A DNA stretch of 64,000 nt from Thermoguttaceae bacterium (GTDB lineage Bacteria; Planctomycetota; Planctomycetia; Pirellulales; Thermoguttaceae), in assembly GCA_025060325.1 (NCBI GenBank), contig JANXBW010000010.1:1-64000 (forward strand), in the 5' to 3' direction. The position numbers and the translations under genes are program-made. Under the pieces are notes generated by a model that was not told the origin of the DNA, did not search any database, and was given only the letters and a program-made list of their open reading frames with translations. Shown piece by piece: positions 37,143 to 45,724 of the stretch (positions are counted from its first letter, which is position 1; each line of letters opens with the position of its first letter).

Positions 37143-37790
37143 TCATTGGCCCTCCCCTAAACGGGGGCAGGCTGCGGAAAGGGCGGCCAGAACCTGATCG
37201 GCAAGCTCTGCGGAACGAGTTTCTGGCCCGACGGGCAGCTGAACGACTGCGATTCCCTTGGTCCGGTACCAGTCGACAAGCGGCCGCGTTCGTTCCTCAT
37301 AAATCCTAAGCCGGTTGATAATCTTGGGCAGGTAGTCGTCGGGCCGACCGGCGCGGTCGCCCCCTACGTTTGACCTGATCCGCGCCAAAACGACCTCTGC
37401 CGGACACACAAGCTCGATTACCGCACGAATAGTGACAAACTCCTTAAAAAAATCAGCCTGAGCGCGATCCCGGGGCAAACCGTTTAGCACCACCCACTCC
37501 CCAGGGCCAACTGCTTGCTCCTGGCAGAAGCGATTCAAAACCTTGATGGCTAACGGATAGTGCACAGGTTCCAGCAATGCCCCGGACTCGAGGACAGTCC
37601 GAAGAAACTCAACTTCGACCGGTGAAAATAGTCCCTCTGGCCTCCTCACAGATCGCCGGAGGCTTTCCCCAAAGTCGAAATGAACGGCACGGCGACCAAG
37701 AATACCCAAACGGGCAAGCTCATCCCCAAGCGGCGTCTTCCCGGACCCTGTCGGCCCAATCAGAAGGAGTGCTGGGTCGTGTGGTAACAT
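37143..37790 (-). CDS. Adenylate kinase-like P-loop nucleoside monophosphate kinase
   Basis: 215 residues, close to adenylate kinase in length and layout. The P-loop is GPTGSGKTP (12-20), whereas true adenylate kinases read GxPGxGKGTQ; the residue after the Gly-Lys is thus Thr and the following segment LGDELARLGILG replaces the AMP-binding GTQ helix. FDFGESLRRSV matches the STGDLLR-type region, NGLPRDRAQADFF the GFPR region, and RPDDYLPKIINRLRIYEERTRPLVDWY the LID-to-C-terminal part. Substrate is therefore uncertain. Start ATG 37790. Confidence 0.7.
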   Translation of the reverse strand: MLPHDPALLLIGPTGSGKTPLGDELARLGILGRRAVHFDFGESLRRSVRRPEGLFSPVEVEFLRTVLESGALLEPVHYPLAIKVLNRFCQEQAVGPGEWVVLNGLPRDRAQADFFKEFVTIRAVIELVCPAEVVLARIRSNVGGDRAGRPDDYLPKIINRLRIYEERTRPLVDWYRTKGIAVVQLPVGPETRSAELADQVLAALSAACPRLGEGQ

Positions 37791-38338
37791 CTAAACTGCG
37801 AATCAATAACGTAATTCATGAAGGTTTTAGGAGGCCAGCTTCGTAACAATTTTGACTGTATGGGCGGCGACTTGGCGCTAGTCGGCCGACATCGAGAGCT
37901 TTCCGCTTTTTCGATGATCCTCAAGCACGGGCCGAACCTGGCTGGACCCGCCGGACCGATAAAGCCTAGCCTTTTCGACGGTTTAAAGATCACACTCCGG
38001 TGGCGCTTATCAGCCTAGTCGGCCGTTATGCCCGGCTAGGCTGGGCGCGCACCCACTCTGCAGGACTTGCGGGGTGTTATCTTAGCGACTCGTTGAGAGT
38101 CGAGAGAAGGCGGCGATGATGCGATCGCTTGGCCTGTGAATTTCTTCCTGCCACGGTCAAATTACGGCATCCCGGCAATTGTGATTCGTGAACCTTTCTT
38201 GGAGGCTTGGCCAACTTTGCAAAGATAATGCAGAGACTTTAATCTGGCTGGAAATGGTTGGTAGGCATTTTCCGATGATCAGCCTATAGCTTGCACCCAG
38301 TGGCGGGGTCCCCGGCAGTTCTTTCTAGGGGATATGCT

Positions 38339-38571
38339 CCCTCTCGGACCCCGTTTGCGAGCCCGAAATCGGCCTCTGGAGGTGGCAAAGCTGGCGGATA
38401 TAGGTTCGTTTGGCTTGAATACCTCCCAGGCATATTTCCAGGATGGGACTCAGAGCCCGCCTGGGAAGGCGTACTCACGTTGAGCAATACGAGTAGGGAG
38501 AGATCCGGTGGTCGTCCTGGAGAGGGGTTGAGGCTCGGGGCGTCTCCCTGATTAAAGTCAGCCCCGTTTTT
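38339..38571 (+). ncRNA. Candidate structured RNA, five-way junction plus terminator, family unknown
   Basis: Closing helix: CCCTCTCGGAC (38339-38349) pairs with GTCC, two-base bulge, GAGAGGG (38514-38526), eleven pairs. Inside it: H1 38359-38376 (GAGcCCG, AAAT, CGGcCTC); H2 CTGGAGGT (38376-38383) with ACCTCcCAG (38421-38429); H3 TTCCAGG (38436-38442) with CCTGgGAA (38460-38467), whose loop can pair GGG/CCC; H4 TACTC (38472-38476) with GAGTA (38491-38495). H1 and H2 share only base 38376. GGGAGA (38496-38501) can also pair with TCTCCC (38543-38548), overlapping the terminator. It matches no RNase P, tmRNA, SRP, 6S or riboswitch signature I know. The fold is by eye; there is no covariation evidence. 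Confidence 0.5.
38536..38571 (+). terminator. Rho-independent terminator of the candidate RNA
   Basis: CGGGGC (38536-38541) pairs with GCCCCG (38561-38566), with CTGA/TCAG nested at the 3' side, then TTTTT (38567-38571). This fixes the direction of the candidate RNA as plus. Confidence 0.65.
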
Positions 38572-38847
38572 ATGCAGTGAGGCGTGCATTAACCGCAAGG
38601 ATTGCTGGGCGGGTGGCTGCCTAATTTCCGTTGTTGTAAAACAAGCGGCTCTTTGGCTGGGCGGGCTGGGTGTTGCACGGGCAAATATTCGTTATGCGGC
38701 ATTCGGTTTGCGGCCGAAGCGCACCCGTTAGCTTTCGCGTGGGAAGCAAACCGCCCGAGGGTGCAAGGGGTCGGCCGTCTCGTAGCGCGAAATAAGAGTC
38801 GGTTTTTGTGTCGTCAGGTCAACAACTAACTGGAGGGAAACAAGCCG

Positions 38848-39090
38848 ATGATGCTCATTCAAGTTTTAGGACCCGGATGCGCACGTTGTCAGGCCTTAGC
38901 CAATAATGTCGCCGAAGCTGTGAGGCAACTGGGTATCTCGGCGGAAATCGAAAAAGTAACCGATCTCAACCAGATCATAAGTTTTGGTGTCGTGGCTACG
39001 CCGGCCCTGGTAGTCAATGGTGAGCTCAAGCTTTCCGGCAAGGTGGCAAGTGTTGACGAAATTAAGGAGATCCTCTTCGCCGCCAAATGA
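38848..39090 (+). CDS. Small thioredoxin-family protein (CxxC redox-active disulfide protein)
   Basis: 80 residues. MLIQVLGPGCARCQALANN contains the redox Cys pair (Cys11, Cys14) and aligns with the small MJ0307-type thioredoxin/glutaredoxin-like family (redox-active disulfide protein 2). The cis-Pro is in VVATPALVVNGE, which with KLSGKV completes the short thioredoxin fold. Likely cytoplasmic disulfide reduction; electron donor unknown. A good ribosome binding site (GGAGG, 12 bases upstream) supports ATG 38848. The candidate RNA upstream ends 276 bases earlier, so control by it is unproven. Confidence 0.88.
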   Translation: MMLIQVLGPGCARCQALANNVAEAVRQLGISAEIEKVTDLNQIISFGVVATPALVVNGELKLSGKVASVDEIKEILFAAK

Positions 39091-39395
39091 ATTGTGTCCT
39101 GCCGGCGGTCAGGTGCCCCATTTTTCCATTCTGTAATAAAAGTTTGTCTATCTCTCGGCGCACGCTCAGAAGCTCGGTGGTAAGGCTTTGCGAGCTCCCA
39201 GGGTTACTCCGGCATGTTTTTTCCAAGCGATGCTTGTAAGCGCCCCAGCGCATGGTTACAGTAAAACGCGTTATGGTTGCCTAAGATCTTCCTCCAGTGG
39301 ATGGTGGCAAGAAAGGCTCAAAAGTTTTCAGACAGAGCCACTTTGCGGCGCAAGTAAACCAAGTTGTTTCAGCCGCTTGATTGGAGAAGTTGTCA
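39091..39395. other. Intergenic spacer, 305 bp
   Basis: Plus-strand gap between the thioredoxin-like gene and the second Tat oxidoreductase. No terminator or strong promoter is visible. GGAG lies 11 bases before ATG 39396. Confidence 0.35.
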
Positions 39396-40790
39396 ATGAA
39401 ACCGATTGAACATTCGCGTCGAGGTTTTTTGGGTCATGCCGCGGCCGGCATTGCGATCCCGCTTTTCCTTCGCCGTGCAGTACTTGGGTTTGGTGGGGTA
39501 CCAGGGGCCAACGAGACGGTCAACATAGGGATTATTGGCCTTGGTGGCCGCGCTCGCGCTTTAGTCAACGAATCGCGGGGCATTCCGGACATGCGAATTG
39601 TCGCGGTGTGCGATTGCTTTTTGCCGGCAGTGGATGCTTTCATTGCCGAATTGGGCAAAGACCACAATTGGCGCGGCTATGATGACATGTTCCAAATGCT
39701 CGATAAGGAGAAACTCGATGCGGTCATGGTGGTCACCACCACTCACGCCCGGGCGTGGGTGACGGCTCATGTGATGCAGCGGGGTCTACATGTTTACATC
39801 GAAAAACCGATGTGCCTCACCGTTGCCGAAGGCCGCTATTTAGTCAACGCCGCAAGGCGGTACAAGGTGATTACTCAGGTGGGCACCCAGCAGCGATCGA
39901 TGCCGATTAACAATTGGGCAAGCGATCTGGTGAAAAATGGTGCTATCGGCAAGGTGCAGGTGGTACTAGCCCCGAACTTTGTCGGGCCACTTATGTGGCC
40001 CGGAAAGCCGGAGCGACCGCTTCCGCCGGGGGGCCGCGCTAAATGGTGGGACGTTTGGCTTAATCAGGCCCAATATCGACCGTACCATCCGGAACTTCAT
40101 CGCAATTGGGCGGCATGGTGGGATTATGACGGCGGCGGGCTTTGCTTTGGGGTGACCGGTTGGGGGACACACTCCTACGATCAGATTCAGCGGGCGTTGG
40201 GAACGGATGATACTGGCCCGGTGGAAATCCTTTTAGAAGAACCGGTGAAGGAAAGCCCGACCGGCCGGTATGCGGAGATGACGGTCGTTGACGAAACGCG
40301 GCTGGACTATCTCATTCGCTTGGCCCAACCCGTGGTCGGGCCGCGGGCAAAAATGCGGATGTGGTATGCCAACGGGACGGAGCTGCGGCTTCATTTGGAC
40401 GGGGATTGGGGGCCAGGCTTGGGGGCAATCTTTATCGGGGAAAAAGGAAAGATTGAAATCAACCGGAACAAAATCGCAAGCAACCCTCGAGAGATCGTCA
40501 ACTCGCCGGATAATCCGGGGCCTATCACGAAACCCGAGACGCAGTATCACATCGAAAATTGGATTCACGGCATTAAGACTGGCCAGCGGTGCACGGCAGA
40601 TGTTGAAATTGGGCACCGCTCGACGAGCCTCTGTTTACTGGTCAATATAGTCCGCGAGGTAGGCCGAGTGGGCGAGCGACTCCGCTGGGACCCGGTTGCT
40701 GAAAGATTCACCAACTGCGAAGAAGCAAACAAATCCTCCTATATGGATCGCGAGCGCCGGAAAGGATATGAACTCCCCCCGCTGACTTAA
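39396..40790 (+). CDS. Tat-exported Gfo/Idh/MocA family oxidoreductase, second copy
   Basis: 464 residues from ATG 39396 (GGAG upstream; the frame opens five codons earlier). Tat signal SRRGFLGHAAAGIAIPLFL. Rossmann motif NIGIIGLGGRARAL, then EKPMCLTVAE with the conserved Lys-Pro and GTQQRSMPINNWA. The substrate domain has WWDYDGGGLCFGVTGWGTHS. The N-terminal half is of the same type as the 17712-19043 protein, but the central inserts differ, so a different substrate is likely. It ends in TAATG, sharing a base with the next start: translational coupling to the secreted protein downstream implies the two act together. Confidence 0.9.
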   Translation: MKPIEHSRRGFLGHAAAGIAIPLFLRRAVLGFGGVPGANETVNIGIIGLGGRARALVNESRGIPDMRIVAVCDCFLPAVDAFIAELGKDHNWRGYDDMFQMLDKEKLDAVMVVTTTHARAWVTAHVMQRGLHVYIEKPMCLTVAEGRYLVNAARRYKVITQVGTQQRSMPINNWASDLVKNGAIGKVQVVLAPNFVGPLMWPGKPERPLPPGGRAKWWDVWLNQAQYRPYHPELHRNWAAWWDYDGGGLCFGVTGWGTHSYDQIQRALGTDDTGPVEILLEEPVKESPTGRYAEMTVVDETRLDYLIRLAQPVVGPRAKMRMWYANGTELRLHLDGDWGPGLGAIFIGEKGKIEINRNKIASNPREIVNSPDNPGPITKPETQYHIENWIHGIKTGQRCTADVEIGHRSTSLCLLVNIVREVGRVGERLRWDPVAERFTNCEEANKSSYMDRERRKGYELPPLT

Positions 40791-42292
40791 TGGCGACCTT
40801 GCCTAGCACGACTAGCCATCAAATGGTTCGGAAAATCGCTGCCCCTCCGGTCTTGAGCCGCTTGTGGTGCTTTGCAGCTTGCTTGTGGCTTGCCCTCTGT
40901 TGGGTGACGGCGATAGTATGCCCTCCGGTGGCTTTCGCAAATGAAGGTGTCTCAACGGGCAGCTTAGCCCCGCCCCGCGTGGTTGTAGAGGTTGAGGAAG
41001 AGCTTTACCGATACCAAGACCCGGCTAACGGTGCCGGGCCATTGTGGTGTCGTGGGTCAACGTGCCTGGTCCGCTGGGCTGATCGCGTTTTTGCCAGTGG
41101 GCTTGACGTTCTCCCGGACGTACCGCCTCTCAATAACTGCCGGTGGACTTTGTGGACCAAGCGAGATGGGGAGAGGTGGGAGCAAGTGGCGGTCGACCGG
41201 GAAGGGCGGACAAGGGAGCCGGCTCCGCTTGTTGTCCTCGGCCGAGGACAGGTCCTTTTGTCGGGCAATCCGACGCTTGCCCCACCCACAGCGCGGGCAG
41301 GGCCAGCTCGCCCGGATATATGGGTCTTCGCTGCCTCCGAGCCCCGCTCGGCCCCGGAGCGGATCTTTCCGGTTTGGGAAGGGGAGCCGCCCTTTACCGA
41401 GCATTCGTACCGCAGTTTTGCCGCTGACGGCCCTCGCGGGGAATGGATTTTGTTTCAAAATATCGGTTATACCCACGCCGAATGGAGTTTTTGCGATGCC
41501 GAAGGCCGGTTTATTAGCGGAAAGCTCCACTGGCCGTTTGGGCACGAATATCCGCAGCCACAGCCAATCCGAGTTTGCTATCCTACGGTGGCTTTGGTGA
41601 ACCGAGCTGTGTACTTTTGCGGGGTGAGCGATATTTTCGAGCCATATCCCGAGTGGCGAGCTTATAAATTCGCTTTAACGGGTCGGGACTGGGACTACGA
41701 CTTTCGGCGACTGTTTTTCACTTGGTGCGACGACATTACGGACCGCAAGTTTCGCCCGTGGATTGAAATCAGCAGTCGTGATAAAACTGCCGGGTGGATC
41801 ACGCCTTGCGACCTGTGGGTGGAAGGACCGGGACGCGTGCACCTTTTATGGATCGAGCGGGCGATTGATGAGCGTTTGAGACCTAAGTTCTTCCCAAAGG
41901 AAAAACAGTTTTATGAGCTCCGGTGGGCCTTGGTGGTGGGTGACGAGCCTAAGTGGACAAGAGTCCTTCATCGAGCAGAAGAGGGTGGGGGCATGGAAAT
42001 CCCCACTATGGCCCGGTTCCACGTTACACCCGATGGAAGGCTTTTTGCCATCTATTATGTTTCCGGCCGAAGCTCAACCGGCGGATGGGTTGCGGAAAAT
42101 CGCATGGTGGCGCTTGACCCGGCGGGAAAACATTCCGAGGCGGTGCGAGTGCCGCTCCAGCATCCGTTTGATCGCTTCTTTGTGGCCACACCGCGGGCAG
42201 GTTGTCTCCCCGATTGGCGGCTCGATCTCCTCGGCACATGCCCGACCGTACAGGGAGCGATTCGATATGCCTGCGTGCGGGTCCTGGAGTAA
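40790..42292 (+). CDS. Secreted protein of unknown function, probable beta-propeller
   Basis: 500 residues. Start codon overlaps the previous stop (TAATG). N-terminal region of about 50 residues with the hydrophobic core LWCFAACLWLALCWV then AFANEG is a Sec signal peptide, so the product is exported. The mature part has recurrent short strand-turn-strand units ending in Trp or Tyr (RWTLWTKRDGERWEQVAVD, HAEWSFCDAEG, GRDWDYDFRRLFF, EPKWTRVLHRAEEGG), which suggests a six- or seven-bladed beta-propeller of sialidase-like type, though no Asp-box is seen. Function unknown; coupling to an exported sugar oxidoreductase suggests polysaccharide or glycoside processing. Confidence 0.6.
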   Translation: MATLPSTTSHQMVRKIAAPPVLSRLWCFAACLWLALCWVTAIVCPPVAFANEGVSTGSLAPPRVVVEVEEELYRYQDPANGAGPLWCRGSTCLVRWADRVFASGLDVLPDVPPLNNCRWTLWTKRDGERWEQVAVDREGRTREPAPLVVLGRGQVLLSGNPTLAPPTARAGPARPDIWVFAASEPRSAPERIFPVWEGEPPFTEHSYRSFAADGPRGEWILFQNIGYTHAEWSFCDAEGRFISGKLHWPFGHEYPQPQPIRVCYPTVALVNRAVYFCGVSDIFEPYPEWRAYKFALTGRDWDYDFRRLFFTWCDDITDRKFRPWIEISSRDKTAGWITPCDLWVEGPGRVHLLWIERAIDERLRPKFFPKEKQFYELRWALVVGDEPKWTRVLHRAEEGGGMEIPTMARFHVTPDGRLFAIYYVSGRSSTGGWVAENRMVALDPAGKHSEAVRVPLQHPFDRFFVATPRAGCLPDWRLDLLGTCPTVQGAIRYACVRVLE

Positions 42293-42486
42293 TAGTTCTC
42301 CCCGCTGTTCCTCGAGTTGACTATTCTCGGTTTCGTCCGGAAGTTGCCGGGCTATTAGTCTGGGGATTCCCCGGCGTGACCACTTCCGGAGTGCTCCCAA
42401 TCATGGCAGCATGGTACAGGGGGCTCAAAATTTGGTAGTTACTCGCCTTAGGGCATAGGATTGGGGCTGAGGAAATACTTAAGTGC

Positions 42487-43134
42487 GTGGATAAGTCGAT
42501 GTCGCGAGCAATGCCAGGACCGGTCCGATTTGTCTATTTTGATTTGGGCAAAGTCATTGTGGACTTTGATGTTTCCCGGATGTGCCGGCAGATGGCCGAG
42601 GTGGCGGGGGTTTCTGCCGAGCTAGTCCACGAGGCCCTTTATGGAGAGGGACTTCAGCGACAGTACGAGCTAGGGCTTATCAGCACAGAGGAATTTTACG
42701 AAAGCTTTTGCCGAAGGATCGGCGCTTGCCCACGGCCGGAAGAACTTCTCCACGCAGCTTGCGACATTTTTAGCCTAAATCTTTCGGTTGTGCCGATTGT
42801 TTGTCGGCTGGCTTTGATGCGGTTTCCCATTGGGCTTCTGTCCAACACTTGCGAAGCGCATTGGCAGTATATTAACAGGCGCTACCGTGGGGTCGCGGAA
42901 CTATTCCGCCTGGGATGCGCAAGCTATCAAGTGCATGCAATGAAGCCGGATCCGGAGATTTTCCGCCGGGCAGCCCAACTTGCCGGCTGTCCGCCGGAAG
43001 AAATCTTTTTTGTTGATGATCATGAGCCGAACGTCCGTGGGGCCCAGGCGGTTGGGTTTCAGGCCGTGGTGTTTCAGGGAGCGGAGTCACTTGCTGACGA
43101 ACTGCGGGCAAGAGGCATTTCTGTGGATTATTGA
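42487..43134 (+). CDS. HAD-superfamily hydrolase, subfamily IA (YihX-like)
   Basis: 215 residues. Motif I FDLGKVIVDFD, with nucleophilic Asp and the second position Gly rather than Asp, as in the YihX glucose-1-phosphatase group; motif II LLSNT; motif III MKPDPEIF with the conserved Lys; motif IV FFVDDHEPNV. The small helical cap lies between residues 20 and 90. Substrate probably a sugar phosphate; this cannot be confirmed here. GTG 42487 or ATG 42499 may start it. Upstream 194 bases are empty. Confidence 0.82.
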   Translation: MDKSMSRAMPGPVRFVYFDLGKVIVDFDVSRMCRQMAEVAGVSAELVHEALYGEGLQRQYELGLISTEEFYESFCRRIGACPRPEELLHAACDIFSLNLSVVPIVCRLALMRFPIGLLSNTCEAHWQYINRRYRGVAELFRLGCASYQVHAMKPDPEIFRRAAQLAGCPPEEIFFVDDHEPNVRGAQAVGFQAVVFQGAESLADELRARGISVDY

Positions 43135-43356
43135 TCCGGCGTTTCCACTTGTCCCCTAGTAGCAGCGGCTTGTCAACACGCTTGTAGGTTTGGCAATATT
43201 AAAGGGAATGCGACCGCTTTTTGTTAATCGCTCAGTCCTAAGCTCATCATATTTGCGTGTATTTCCTTAGAAATAACAGCCACTTTTGTAACCGTATTCC
43301 TTGATAAATCCCTCGGAAGGAGTGTTAGATTTCGTAGACAAAACCCGTCGGGTTGG

Positions 43357-43965
43357 CTAACGTGGAGTTCGGCCGGGGAATAGGCCCGCTGTCCTTTGGC
43401 TGGGTTTACCGTCGGTCGTTGCGCCGGCAACATGATCCGGAAGGGGAGGCTTCGGCGCGGGCACGCCGGATTCCGCTTGGGGGCTGAGTCCGGCGCATTT
43501 GGCGCAAAGGACTTTGGGCTGGCAAAGAAGTACCGGCCCACTGAGCTCTTCCTCTTGTTGAATAAGTTTCCGCCGGACTTTGGGGGCACTCGGACGGATA
43601 CATGCTGCTATCTGGGCTCGGTGGGAATCGCTGTTAGGATTGATCTCCGCAGGGCAGCTCGTCCGGATTGGTGGACTGCCGAAGCTAGTTGCTACAAGGG
43701 CTAACAAACCTGGCAGCGTGGGATCGACTGTGCAGAAGTATTCGGTCTCGCTTGACCAAACAGCTTTTTTCTCCTTCTTTGTTTTTTCGATAATTTCACA
43801 GCAGACGACATACTCGCAAGTGACCGTTCCGCATCGATGACACTTGGCCGGCGTTGCGGTCTGTCCCGCCAGCCTGGGAGCGGGACAGAGGAGGACGGTC
43901 ACAGCCGCCAGCACGGCCGGGTGTAAGAACCATCTGCTGGAATGTGAGTGGTTTAGAGCTTTCAT
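43357..43965 (-). CDS. Secreted Cys-containing planctomycete-type protein
   Basis: 202 residues from ATG 43965 (the frame opens 28 codons further up, without support). N-terminal signal (WFLHPAVLAAVTVLLC). The mature part starts with KCHRCGTVTCEYVVCCE, a cluster of six Cys in 16 residues, then acidic/basic helix KTKKEKKAVW. Late in the chain PKVRRKLIQQEEELSGP and VLLCQPKVLCAKCAG add four Cys. The two Cys halves with a Lys/Arg-rich strand between them are of a type I associate with planctomycete envelope proteins, but it has no assigned function. The middle segment (SFGSPPIRTSCPAEINP) is variable. It is unlike the 14388-15014 protein in sequence. Confidence 0.65.
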   Translation of the reverse strand: MKALNHSHSSRWFLHPAVLAAVTVLLCPAPRLAGQTATPAKCHRCGTVTCEYVVCCEIIEKTKKEKKAVWSSETEYFCTVDPTLPGLLALVATSFGSPPIRTSCPAEINPNSDSHRAQIAACIRPSAPKVRRKLIQQEEELSGPVLLCQPKVLCAKCAGLSPQAESGVPAPKPPLPDHVAGATTDGKPSQRTAGLFPGRTPR

Positions 43966-44176
43966 GGTCGGCTGAGGAATATCCCTGCGATTTCCGGCGT
44001 GACAGATGGATGGTTCCGCACATGCCTCTGCAATTGAGATCGCCCTCATTCGTGCATCTACCTCCGCAAGAATTTGAAGTTTTGCCGGCCTTTTCTTCGA
44101 AGGCTGCCTATTAAGGCCGTATGCTCGCTGGAGGATGTCAGGCTAAGCTTTGTGCTCAAGGAGTTCGAAAAAGCTT

Positions 44177-45724
44177 TCAAAAGTCGGCACGCCAGGACAC
44201 TCCGAGGATATCCGTTTGGGGCACATCGGCCTGGCCACGGACGCTTGTAAACGAATGTATCCATTCAAACATCATCCGCACTTGGGGATTCCAGTACCAA
44301 GTTAGAGCAAAAGTCATGTTGTGCATTTGCCCAGCTAGTGGGGAGGCAAGCATCGGTTCGTCCAGATCGGTCCAGGACCAGCGAGCCGCCAATTCCCACG
44401 CACCCCAACCGAAGCTCGTACCATCTTTTGTTTTTACCCACCAAAAATTAGTGTACGGGGCGAGCCGGTTGAACACCCCGCGTTTGCGCTCGTAAGGACG
44501 ATGTTCGCCTGTGAGAAAATAACTTGCACACACGTAAGCCCCATAGAATTGGTTGTCCGCGCCGCCTGGGGGGGCTACAGTTCGCACGCCGTACAGTTCC
44601 CCCTGGACTGAGATAGGCCCAGCCACCACGGCTGCTTCTAAACCCGCTCGGTGGACCCGTTGGGCTAGGAAGGTCCCGGTGTCTAGGGCGAAGGGCCCTT
44701 CGTGAGTTTCCGGTCGCACCCCGAAGCGCACCAGTCCATCCTCATCAGACGTAAACACGTAACTTCCCCCGAAGTGGAGGACAATCCGTCCGTCAGCAAC
44801 AAACACCGGGCACCACCAAGTCCGAGCGCCCCAGTCCACCCCCTGGCAGTCGTGTACACGTTCTTTAGTTTCTTGGGAAATATTGGCAAAGAACACACCC
44901 GTTGACCACCCGATCGCATCCGACGGCGAGGTATCTGTGACCAAAATGCCCACGCGGCGTTTGGGAGCAAAGGTATCTGACGGAGCGGCCCGCTCCATAA
45001 ACGACGTAAACCGGTCGGACGTTTGCTCCTCCATCGAGTACGGCACCTTGAGGTTCCCAAGGAAGACGGTGCCCAGGAGCGGCACATCGCGATGCGAAAG
45101 ATAAACGTCGCGGATCTGGACCAGGTCGGTTTCCGCCAAACGAGCTCCTGCTTGATCGCGGATGATTTGTTGGGCTTCGAAGTTGAGGATGACCCGGTAG
45201 TCCAGGACGCCGTACCCGGTTCCTTCCACTCCCAAGAAGAGGCGCCTAAATTCGAAGTAATCGTTCAGATCACCGTAAGCGGCGAGGCTTGCGTCATTTT
45301 GCCTAGGGTAGTTGACATAGTCTGCTTGTGCGACGGCGCTTGGTCGGATCGTAAATCGTTCGCTAGAGACATCCTTGGGTCCTTGATGGGTGTTTGCACT
45401 GGCCCGTTGCTTTTCCAGGGCCGAAAGCCTAGCTTCAAGTTCAGCGAGGCGCCGCGAGGCCTCCTCTAAAGAAAGCTGCGTCATCCCTGTGGGCGAAAAA
45501 TTGCCGGATGCCTCAGCCGGGCTGGTCGGAGATTGCGGACCGGTGGAGTGAGAAAACTGATTAGGGAATTGGGCCGGCACTTCGGGGGGCACGTTTTCTT
45601 CCCAGCTGGTTGACGGCGCCAGCCAAGGGAAGCTTTCCACCTCTTGGGCAGCCACCCTCGGGAAAAGAGCTTGGGCAAATAGAAGCGCGGCCAAGCAAAG
45701 AATAACCAAGGGTCGTGGCAGCAT
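44177..45724 (-). CDS. OprP/OprO-type (phosphate-selective) outer-membrane porin
   Basis: 515 residues: Sec signal (PLVILCLAALLFAQALF), then a Pro-rich linker, a coiled-coil helix (LSLEEASRRLAELEARLSAL, about residues 85-105), and a beta-barrel with alternating strands in the porin O/P family pattern: FEFRRLFLGVEGTGYGVLDY, NLKVPYSMEEQ, SSD-rich turn regions, and a final strand ending WRADF with terminal Phe as outer-membrane sorting signal. The trimerising coiled coil and phosphate loops are family traits; phosphate specificity is not shown. 211 bases upstream on the same strand of the Cys-containing secreted protein. Confidence 0.8.
   Translation of the reverse strand: MLPRPLVILCLAALLFAQALFPRVAAQEVESFPWLAPSTSWEENVPPEVPAQFPNQFSHSTGPQSPTSPAEASGNFSPTGMTQLSLEEASRRLAELEARLSALEKQRASANTHQGPKDVSSERFTIRPSAVAQADYVNYPRQNDASLAAYGDLNDYFEFRRLFLGVEGTGYGVLDYRVILNFEAQQIIRDQAGARLAETDLVQIRDVYLSHRDVPLLGTVFLGNLKVPYSMEEQTSDRFTSFMERAAPSDTFAPKRRVGILVTDTSPSDAIGWSTGVFFANISQETKERVHDCQGVDWGARTWWCPVFVADGRIVLHFGGSYVFTSDEDGLVRFGVRPETHEGPFALDTGTFLAQRVHRAGLEAAVVAGPISVQGELYGVRTVAPPGGADNQFYGAYVCASYFLTGEHRPYERKRGVFNRLAPYTNFWWVKTKDGTSFGWGAWELAARWSWTDLDEPMLASPLAGQMHNMTFALTWYWNPQVRMMFEWIHSFTSVRGQADVPQTDILGVSWRADF

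Larger units (their letters stand above)
37791..38847. other. Long intergenic region containing a folded candidate RNA
   Basis: About 1.06 kb between the divergent P-loop and thioredoxin-like genes. The left half shows no gene. CTTTGCAAAG (38215-38224) is a perfect 10-bp palindrome directly before ATAAT. The folded segment is 38339-38571. The 276 bases between the terminator and the thioredoxin-like ATG show no further structure. Confidence 0.5.
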
